From: Dehalococcoidia bacterium UBA2588
GTDB lineage: Bacteria > Chloroflexota > Dehalococcoidia > Lucifugimonadales > UBA3495
Direction: 5' to 3'
DNA length: 18,645 bases
Assembly (NCBI GenBank): GCA_002339805.1
Contig: DDKW01000029.1
Location: 1 to 18,645, forward strand
Made by a program: the position numbers and the translations under genes. Numbering within the stretch: the first letter of the stretch is position 1; every line of letters starts with the position of its first letter. The notes beneath the pieces were generated by a model, which searched no databases, was not told where the DNA came from, and saw nothing but the letters and a program-made list of their open reading frames with translations. This document shows, one piece after another, positions 13,471-18,645 of this stretch.

Positions 13471-14148
13471 GTGGGTATGAATCTGATGTCAACATTACTA
13501 TTACTCCTCAAAAAAGATCTTGTTTTGGAATGGAGAACCAAAGAATTTATAACTGCGTCATTAGTTTTCGGTATGTTAATAGTTGTGGTTTTAAATTTTG
13601 GAATTAGGCTAACAAATGATCAATGGGCGACTGCAGGTCCAGGTATTTTATGGGTATGCTTCATATTATCTGGGATAATAGGTGTAGGTCGTGCTTTTCA
13701 GAATGATTTTGATAATGATGCCTTGATTGGTATCGATCTTTTAGGAGTGAATAGAGATATTATATTTTTAAGCAAGACTTTTTCATGCTTAATATTTGTT
13801 TTTACTATGGAATTAGTATTGGTTATACCTTTTATAGCGTTATTAGGATTTAATCCTTTCTCGGTCTCTTTGCTAGCGGTTATGGGATTGTTTTCGTTAG
13901 GTTTTTCCATTGTAAGTACCCTCTTTGTGTTCGTGGCCAATCAGACCAAATCTAAGGATGTGATCATGTATATTTTAATATTGCCGGTAGTTTTGCCGAT
14001 ATTGATTGCGTCCGTGGAGCTTACAAGAGAGCTGGTTTCAGGATATGAATTGAGTTTTACTAATCATTGGATTGTGATTTTAGCGGGTTTTAATTTGGTA
14101 TACCTAGTGATTTGCCCGTGGTTATTTGGCATAATATTAGATGAGTAG
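13471..14148 (+). CDS. ccmB: Heme exporter membrane protein CcmB
   Basis: A 225-residue polytopic membrane protein with about six hydrophobic segments and the CcmB-type N-terminus LLLLKKDLVLEWRTKE, which matches the family's K-D-L-x-x-E-x-R pattern. Further family-like features are GRAFQNDFDND (72-82) and the loop after VANQTKSKDVIM. It is the permease half of the CcmAB complex in the cytoplasmic membrane. The start is uncertain: GTG 13471 has AGG 6 nt upstream, while ATG 13477 and ATG 13486 are in the same frame and would shorten it by 2 or 5 residues. It is 7 nt after ccmA and 18 nt before ccmC, within a tight operon. Confidence 0.88.
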   Translation: MGMNLMSTLLLLLKKDLVLEWRTKEFITASLVFGMLIVVVLNFGIRLTNDQWATAGPGILWVCFILSGIIGVGRAFQNDFDNDALIGIDLLGVNRDIIFLSKTFSCLIFVFTMELVLVIPFIALLGFNPFSVSLLAVMGLFSLGFSIVSTLFVFVANQTKSKDVIMYILILPVVLPILIASVELTRELVSGYELSFTNHWIVILAGFNLVYLVICPWLFGIILDE

Positions 14149-14166
14149 TTTTTTAAAAGGAAAAAA

Positions 14167-14847
14167 ATGAAGAAAATTAGAAATATCTTGTTAGCGATGC
14201 CGATCGTTTTAATGTTGGTCAATATTTATCTAATATTCTTGGTAGCTCCTACGGACATTAATTTGGGGCACATACAAAGAATATTTTATTTGCACGTACC
14301 TACAGCGTTATTGTCATTTGTAGTATTCTTCACTGTTGCCGGCTTAAGCGTGTCTTATTTGATAAATAAGAACAAAGCGGTTGATCGACTTAGTCAAGCT
14401 TTAGCAGAAGTCGGGTTAGTGTACGTTACTTTGGCGCTGATTACTGGCTCTATATGGGCTAAGCCGGTTTGGGGAGTGTGGTGGACTTGGGAACCACGAC
14501 TCACAACAACTTTAATATTATGGTTTATATACGTGGCCTATGTAATGGTTAGGTCATATACTGCGGATACCAATAGAGGGTCTAAATTTGCAGCTGTATT
14601 AGGCATTGTTGGGGGAATAAATGTACCTATCGTTTATTATTCTGTGATGCTTCGTTCGATTCATCCAGGACCGGTGATTGGAGATGAAACCAAACTTCCT
14701 GACTCAATGCTTTGGGTATTGGTGTTTTCTTTGATTACGTTTGGAGTCGTGTTACTGGCCCTAGTGAAAGAGAGACATTTTACGCTGTATGCTGACCAAG
14801 TAATATCTGACCATAAATTGAGACGTCAACAAAAATCTATCATTTAG
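14167..14847 (+). CDS. ccmC: Heme handling protein CcmC
   Basis: A 226-residue membrane protein with six hydrophobic segments, the standard CcmC size, which presents heme on the outer face of the membrane for attachment to CcmE. The two axial histidines expected of the family are His43 (IFYLHVP) and His166 (SIHPG), and the tryptophan-rich periplasmic motif is WGVWWTWEPRLT (102-113). The usual motif has Asp (W-D) where this protein has Glu109. AAAGG lies 6-7 nt before the ATG. The gene order ccmA-B-C-D-E leaves little doubt about identity. The GxWWxW motif and length also distinguish it from the larger CcmF and from CcsA. Confidence 0.93.
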   Translation: MKKIRNILLAMPIVLMLVNIYLIFLVAPTDINLGHIQRIFYLHVPTALLSFVVFFTVAGLSVSYLINKNKAVDRLSQALAEVGLVYVTLALITGSIWAKPVWGVWWTWEPRLTTTLILWFIYVAYVMVRSYTADTNRGSKFAAVLGIVGGINVPIVYYSVMLRSIHPGPVIGDETKLPDSMLWVLVFSLITFGVVLLALVKERHFTLYADQVISDHKLRRQQKSII

Positions 14848-14856
14848 GATCTTTAT

Positions 14857-15027
14857 ATGTACATGTTTTTATTGCAAGCTAATCTACCATCTAATTTGGG
14901 TTATTTGAGTGCCGCTTATTTCGTAGCTTGGATAATGCTGTTTGGGTATTTGATATTTATAGCTAAGAAAAGACGATCACTTGAAATAACTTTAGAAAAT
15001 ATCAAGAATGAAGATAAGGAACTGTGA
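14857..15027 (+). CDS. ccmD: Small heme exporter protein CcmD
   Basis: A 56-residue protein starting at ATG 14857 and ending in TGA, 9 nt after ccmC and 13 nt before ccmE. It has one membrane segment (about 18-36, YLSAAYFVAWIMLFGYLIF) followed by a basic cytoplasmic AKKRRS and a charged tail rich in Glu and Lys. That is exactly the CcmD architecture: N-out, one helix, and a positive stretch. CcmD helps CcmAB and CcmC release holo-CcmE. Sequence conservation in this family is low, so position and topology carry the call. A second ATG at 14863 could be used instead. Its TGA shows that TGA works as a normal stop in this genome. Confidence 0.82.
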   Translation: MYMFLLQANLPSNLGYLSAAYFVAWIMLFGYLIFIAKKRRSLEITLENIKNEDKEL

Positions 15028-15040
15028 GGTGTTATAAGTT

Positions 15041-15499
15041 ATGTCTGACGAGGTAGTTAAGAAATCATATGTTAGATGGATTTTATTAATATTCGTTATT
15101 GGATTGATAATTTCTTATATGGCCGTACAAGCATTTCCTGGCAGTGCTAGGTATTTTTTGACTGTGGAGGAATTTACCAATCGATCGGAATTACATCAAG
15201 GGCAGATTGTTAGAGTTTCAGGAGCGTTGGTTGTAGATTCATTCAGTCGTACTTCAGGAAGTACCACTTCGCAATTTCAGTTAGCAGACAAAGACGTAGA
15301 ACTGGGAGCACATTTGGACGCATCCTATGTGGGAGTGCTACCCGATCTTTTTTTCAACCCTAATTCTGAAATAATTTTAGAGGGTTCTTATCAGGATACA
15401 GGTGTATTTATGGCAGAAAGTATTCTAGTGAAGTGCCCATCCAAATACCAAGAACTAGATGAGCAGGGAGATCCAAAACCGTATACAGACCCAGTTTAG
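15041..15499 (+). CDS. ccmE: Heme chaperone CcmE of the CxxxY type
   Basis: A 152-residue heme chaperone anchored by one N-terminal segment (12-30) with an OB-fold domain outside the membrane. Family features are the YFLTVEEF strand, GQIVRVSGALV (54-64), FQLADKD and the strand end VFMAESILVKCPSKY. In most bacteria the heme-binding residue is His in an H-x-x-x-Y motif. Here the motif is Cys132-Pro-Ser-Lys-Tyr136, the C-x-x-x-Y form known from archaea and Desulfovibrio, in which the cysteine binds heme. A proline-rich acidic tail follows. It is the last gene of the ccm operon; ccmF, ccmG and ccmH are not next to it because the kor genes converge from the other side. No clear Shine-Dalgarno is seen (TAAGT at 7 nt). 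Confidence 0.92.
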   Translation: MSDEVVKKSYVRWILLIFVIGLIISYMAVQAFPGSARYFLTVEEFTNRSELHQGQIVRVSGALVVDSFSRTSGSTTSQFQLADKDVELGAHLDASYVGVLPDLFFNPNSEIILEGSYQDTGVFMAESILVKCPSKYQELDEQGDPKPYTDPV

Positions 15500-15512
15500 T
15501 TACTGAACTAAA
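15495..15512. terminator. Small hairpin spanning two convergent stop codons
   Basis: TTTAGTT pairs with AACTAAA around ACTG. Both the ccmE and korB stop codons lie within the stem. It is AT-rich and only 7 bp, so it is a weak terminator candidate; its position between converging operons is the main support. Confidence 0.35.
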
Positions 15513-16374
15513 ATTCGAAGTCTCCCAATAATGCCTCAGCATCCCTAACTCTTGCTTTGCTTCTCATATCAACAACTTTCTGATCTAGAGTTGCAACATT
15601 CGAATCTTCGTAGATAACTCCTATAGGAACTCCGGGTTTTTGGATTAGTTCAAATGCAGCGTCTATGTTGGAAGCGTCGTGTTCTTCTGGTATAGGTTGT
15701 ACTAAAGGAGCTATGCCATTTTTGGCATCACCTTTCATTTCCATGAAAAAGTCATTGTAAGTTGTGCATGGAGACTGAACGTGTACCATTGCGAATCCAG
15801 GATGATTCATCCCTCTTGTTATAAGTTGAGCAAGCTCTCGCGGTTGCCCTGAAAATCCTGATGCTACAAAAGTGGCACCATGGGTAAGATACAGTTGTAA
15901 AGGATCTGCTTGAGCTTCAATTTTTCCAAATGGGGTAGAGCTAGTGATTGCGCCTGATTTGGAAGTGGGTGAGCTCTGCCCTTTGGTAAGACCGTATACT
16001 CCGTTATCCATCACTACAGCACAAATGTTGAGATTCCGAGCTGCTTGTGGGCCGATATGTTCACCACCAATACTTAGGAAATCTCCATCACCAGCAACCA
16101 CAATCACGTTCAGTTCGGGGTTTGCCATTTTGACTCCGAATGCAATAGGGAGACTTCTACCGTGAATGCCATGAATACCATAAGGTTGTTGTCCTTCTAG
16201 CAAGTGGACTAAATTACCAGAACATCCTATTCCTGCTACTACGACGTTATTCTCTATAGGAAGGTCGGTATTTTCTAGGCGGTCTATCATTGCGAATTCT
16301 ATAGCTCTGCGGACACCGAAGTCTCCACACCCAGGACACCATTTAAAATCGTACTCAGGATTTCGTTTGCTCAT
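15508..16374 (-). CDS. korB: 2-oxoacid:ferredoxin oxidoreductase, beta subunit
   Basis: A 288-residue TPP-binding subunit that oxidatively decarboxylates a 2-oxoacid to its acyl-CoA and passes electrons to ferredoxin. The four cysteines that hold the intrinsic [4Fe-4S] cluster in this class are present: Cys13 and Cys16 (WCPGCGDFG), Cys51 (GIGCSG) and Cys203 (SPCTTYN). The TPP/Mg motif is GDGDFL (95-100) with Asn124 (DNGVYGLTKGQ), and the GIHGRSLP active-site loop is at 69-76. The set fits KorB/2-oxoglutarate- or pyruvate-type enzymes; sequence alone does not fix the substrate. The ATG at 16374 has GGGAG about 10 nt upstream and lies 17 nt after the korA stop, so they form one operon. Confidence 0.92.
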   Translation of the reverse strand: MSKRNPEYDFKWCPGCGDFGVRRAIEFAMIDRLENTDLPIENNVVVAGIGCSGNLVHLLEGQQPYGIHGIHGRSLPIAFGVKMANPELNVIVVAGDGDFLSIGGEHIGPQAARNLNICAVVMDNGVYGLTKGQSSPTSKSGAITSSTPFGKIEAQADPLQLYLTHGATFVASGFSGQPRELAQLITRGMNHPGFAMVHVQSPCTTYNDFFMEMKGDAKNGIAPLVQPIPEEHDASNIDAAFELIQKPGVPIGVIYEDSNVATLDQKVVDMRSKARVRDAEALLGDFEF

Positions 16375-16391
16375 GATTGGTTATTCTCCCT

Positions 16392-18092
16392 TTATTTGGT
16401 TTTAGTTTCTGTCAGATTTTTAATTTCGGATACAAGGTCCTTTACCCTGAAAGGTAACCCTGTGTATTGAGTTATTGACACTGCATTGACGTTCAATGAT
16501 CTGAGAATCGATGAGAACTGACCTTGGAAATTTAATTCCGGTACAATTACTAGCTTTTTGTTTTGAAGTTGTTCCAGCATTTCTGGGGGAAGAGGATTTA
16601 ATAGCATTGTGTAGTAGAACCCAATATCCATTCCCTCTGCGTTCAATTCATTGAATGCTTCCAAGGCGGGTCCTTTGGAACCTCCCCAAGGTAGGATACA
16701 AATTTCAGAGTCTGGGTTTTGTGATTCATATTCGTTTTCTTTCAAGAGCTCGATTTTGTTAAATCTTCTTTCAGTGTTGCTAATATGGTGTGAAGCCAAA
16801 TGGGTGGTGTCTCCAACATCGTCATGTTCACTTCCGTTGGCAACATATGCACCTGGTCTACCTGGTATGGGCATTGGTGATAGTTGATCACCTTCATATC
16901 TTTTATATCCATTGTTGCCGTCATAAGTTAGGCGATTTTCAACAGTGATTTTGGATAAATCTGGTCTGGGAATGTTTTGGACACGTTCAGCCAATGCCAT
17001 TTCTGTCATAAGTATCACGGGACCTTGATATCGTTCGGCCCAGTTTAATGCCTTAACCGCGCCATAGAAACATTCTTCTACGGTACCCACTGCTATAACT
17101 GGTAATTTGACATCACCATGGGCAGGATACATGCATGACATTAGGTCTGATTGTTCCGTTTTGGTTGGTAATCCTGTAGCAGGGCCTCCCCTTTGAACAT
17201 CCACAACCACCAAAGGTACTTCGGACATCCAAGCGAGGCCAATGCCTTCGCTCATCAAGGAGAATCCCGGGCCGGCTGTAGCAGTCATTGCTTTTTTGCC
17301 TGCATATCCTCCTCCGATGAGGGCGGTTATAGCTTCTATTTCAGAGCCTACCTGATACACAAATTTACCTTCTCCATGTAGATTTCTTTCCATGTAGAGA
17401 AGGACCGTTGTAGCAGGTGAAATGGGATATCCTGCGTAAAAGTTAAGTCCTGCAGCAATTGCTCCAACAGATATCGCTTCGTTACCTTTCATCATTACTT
17501 GCTGATAATCGGGTTTAATTGGATCGGCTAATTCTCCGAGATTGAACCCACTTTCAGCTGCGTGGGATCTACCTAAGTCTAGGGCTTGATGGTTGGACTT
17601 TATAATTTCTTCGTCGTTATCTCGGCCTCTAGTAAATCTGTCTGTCACAAAGTCTTTAAGGTATTGTTGAGGCATGTTCACCAGATGGGCCAGAGCTCCG
17701 ATCACAATCATATTGGCTGCTCGGTTGTTCCCAGTGGTACGTGCTAGTTCATCGATTGGTAAACCAAAGCTTTGAGGATTATTTTCAATTTCGAAGTCAT
17801 TGGAGTTGAAAATAATAACTCCTCCGTCACGGACTTCACTTCGGTGGTTTTCGTAGGCCTCTTCGTTGAACGCGACTAATACATCGATGTTGTCACCTGC
17901 GCTTAGCACGGTCTCGGTGGATATACGAGCCTGTGTCCAAGTAGGACCTCCTAAGATTTGGGACGGGAATGTTGCGTAGGTTAGAGCGTGATATCCGACT
18001 TGAGTTGATGCTTGTGCTAACCCTTCAGCAGAGGTTACTACTCCTTGGCCACCTTCACCAGCAAATCGAACGACGAAATCTCGCATCTGCAT
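16392..18092 (-). CDS. korA: 2-oxoacid:ferredoxin oxidoreductase, fused gamma-alpha subunit
   Basis: A 566-residue fusion of the gamma and alpha parts of the enzyme. The gamma domain (about 1-190) starts with VVRFAGEGGQGVVTSAE (7-23) and contains FPSQILGGPTWTQARIS. The alpha domain begins at GNEAISVGAIAAGLNFYAGYPISPAT (203-228), with the YPISPxT substrate-pocket motif, GSEIEAI (249-255), ATAGPGFSLMSEG (271-283) and QRGGPATGLPTKTEQSD (300-316). The C-terminal domain runs from about 440. This is the two-subunit arrangement seen in many archaea, actinobacteria and Chloroflexota; no delta (ferredoxin-like) subunit gene is adjacent. The start is ATG 18092 (AAGGA 10 nt upstream) or the ATG two codons later. 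It is transcribed divergently from topA. Confidence 0.93.
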   Translation of the reverse strand: MQMRDFVVRFAGEGGQGVVTSAEGLAQASTQVGYHALTYATFPSQILGGPTWTQARISTETVLSAGDNIDVLVAFNEEAYENHRSEVRDGGVIIFNSNDFEIENNPQSFGLPIDELARTTGNNRAANMIVIGALAHLVNMPQQYLKDFVTDRFTRGRDNDEEIIKSNHQALDLGRSHAAESGFNLGELADPIKPDYQQVMMKGNEAISVGAIAAGLNFYAGYPISPATTVLLYMERNLHGEGKFVYQVGSEIEAITALIGGGYAGKKAMTATAGPGFSLMSEGIGLAWMSEVPLVVVDVQRGGPATGLPTKTEQSDLMSCMYPAHGDVKLPVIAVGTVEECFYGAVKALNWAERYQGPVILMTEMALAERVQNIPRPDLSKITVENRLTYDGNNGYKRYEGDQLSPMPIPGRPGAYVANGSEHDDVGDTTHLASHHISNTERRFNKIELLKENEYESQNPDSEICILPWGGSKGPALEAFNELNAEGMDIGFYYTMLLNPLPPEMLEQLQNKKLVIVPELNFQGQFSSILRSLNVNAVSITQYTGLPFRVKDLVSEIKNLTETKTK

Positions 18093-18185
18093 TTTATTAA
18101 AATCCTTCTATACAGTTTCTTGTCCAGCGATTTTGTTGTTGGTCCAGTAACGCCAACACGCCGTGATTTGGAATTATCTCATAAA

Positions 18186-18215
18186 ATTAAAGAGATAGGA
18201 ATACCAATTTGCCAA
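18186..18215 (-). promoter_or_regulatory. Candidate promoter of korA-korB
   Basis: On the minus strand, TTGGCA (18215-18210), an 18-nt spacer and TTTAAT (18191-18186) lie about 95 nt before korA. The ten bases TTGGCAAATT here are the same as at the FAH gene promoter. Confidence 0.4.
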
Positions 18216-18302
18216 AATGGGTAATATACTTTTATCATCCAGATTTCATCTCAGGTCAGATAGGTTAAGTCATATTCCGGATATTAATAAGTATCTGTTG
18301 GG

Positions 18303-18330
18303 TTGACAATTAAAAAATAAATCGGATATT
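18303..18330 (+). promoter_or_regulatory. Candidate promoter of topA
   Basis: An exact TTGACA (18303-18308) with GATATT 16 nt later (18325-18330, four of six). Transcription would begin near 18337, leaving a leader of about 43 nt that includes the GAGG ribosome site. Confidence 0.5.
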
Positions 18331-18379
18331 TTGGAAAAGGCGTTTTAATAATAAATGGAATTGAAATATCGAGGTTCAT

Positions 18380-18645
18380 ATGGCCCCTAAGGCGAAAACG
18401 AAAACCGCTAGAAGTAAAAGTTTAATACCTGCAGCCGATGGCAAAAAACTTGTAATAGTTGAATCGCCTGCTAAAGCAAGAACTGTCGGGCAAATTCTTG
18501 GAAGAAAATATGTGGTTGTGGCGTCACAGGGACACGTAAGAGATTTACCCAAGGGCAAGCTAGGGGTAGATGTGGAAAACGATTTTGAACCATCTTATGT
18601 TGTAACAAGAGATAAAACTAAGTTGATGAATGCATTGAAAAAAGC
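18380..18645 (+). CDS. topA: DNA topoisomerase I, N-terminal part (runs off the window)
   Basis: The first 88 residues of bacterial topoisomerase I, which relaxes negative supercoils. After a basic, lysine-rich 20-residue extension ([12 protein letters not shown]) the Toprim domain begins with [18 protein letters not shown] (23-40). Glu28 is the conserved catalytic glutamate. The next block is [14 protein letters not shown] (44-57), another family hallmark. The ATG at 18380 is preceded by GAGG at about 5 nt, and no in-frame start lies further upstream with a ribosome site. The catalytic tyrosine and zinc domains lie beyond the window. Confidence 0.95.
   Translation, partial: MAPKAKTKTARSKSLIPAADGKKLVIVESPAKARTVGQILGRKYVVVASQGHVRDLPKGKLGVDVENDFEPSYVVTRDKTKLMNALKK

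Larger units (their letters stand above)
18093..18379. other. Divergent intergenic region korA/topA
   Basis: A 287-nt non-coding gap, AT-rich, containing outward-facing promoters for korA (18186-18215, minus) and topA (18303-18330, plus). I see no RNA gene, long hairpin or repeat. A 29-codon ORF at about 18218-18306 has no ribosome site and is not called. Confidence 0.6.

Noticed and set aside
18218..18306. Short plus-strand ORF in the korA/topA gap
   Set aside because: No ribosome site, no recognisable protein features, and it overlaps the topA promoter.
1..18645. tRNA, rRNA, CRISPR array, insertion sequence or phage genes
   Set aside because: No matching structure, repeat array, transposase or terminal inverted repeats were seen on reading both strands.

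Overview
The window comes from an AT-rich bacterial chromosome, roughly 40% G+C by eye. The gene mix suggests marine Chloroflexota, most likely the Dehalococcoidia/SAR202 lineage. It combines a luciferase-like flavin monooxygenase, enoyl-CoA hydratase, fumarylacetoacetate-hydrolase-type protein and SDR with an archaeal/Desulfovibrio-type CcmE and a two-subunit 2-oxoacid:ferredoxin oxidoreductase. Many genes have clear AGGAG-type ribosome sites, and both TAG/TAA and TGA are used as stops. The taxonomic call is inference; no rRNA is present.

Layout. (1) 1-2358, minus: enoyl-CoA hydratase-like gene, alpha/beta hydrolase (TTG start) and the 5' part of a luciferase-like monooxygenase, a probable catabolic set. 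(2) 2536-3710, minus: a metallo-beta-lactamase-fold hydrolase and a HIT protein only 2 nt apart, divergent from (3) 3802-4657, plus: a MoaB/MogA-type protein and a 113-aa protein with a cytochrome-c-like tail but no heme motif. (4) 4718-8382, minus: DUF1800 and DUF1501 genes, a long hairpin, then an NHL beta-propeller gene; none shows an export signal. (5) 8623-10959, plus: a FIST-domain protein followed, in the same reading frame after one TGA codon, by a branched-chain-amino-acid-receptor-like domain with no signal peptide. (6) 11000-11782, minus: FAH-family protein. (7) 11986-15499, plus: an SDR and then ccmA-ccmB-ccmC-ccmD-ccmE for cytochrome c maturation; ccmD is only 56 codons. (8) 15508-18092, minus: korA (gamma-alpha fusion) and korB. 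(9) 18380 to the end, plus: the start of topA.

Functional reading: region 7 delivers and attaches heme to CcmE at the membrane. Region 8 oxidatively decarboxylates a 2-oxoacid with ferredoxin. Regions 1 and 6 look like breakdown of organic acids or cyclic compounds. Region 5 looks like a small-molecule sensing pair. Region 4 is the common DUF1501/DUF1800 pair of unknown biochemical role.

The points most worth following up are the same-frame FIST/TGA/receptor junction, the CxxxY heme site of CcmE in an operon that stops before ccmF/G/H, the signal-less DUF1800/DUF1501/NHL group, the near-leaderless promoter of the metallo-hydrolase gene, and long perfect hairpins at gene ends without U-tracts. 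I saw no rRNA, tRNA, CRISPR array, insertion sequence or phage gene.
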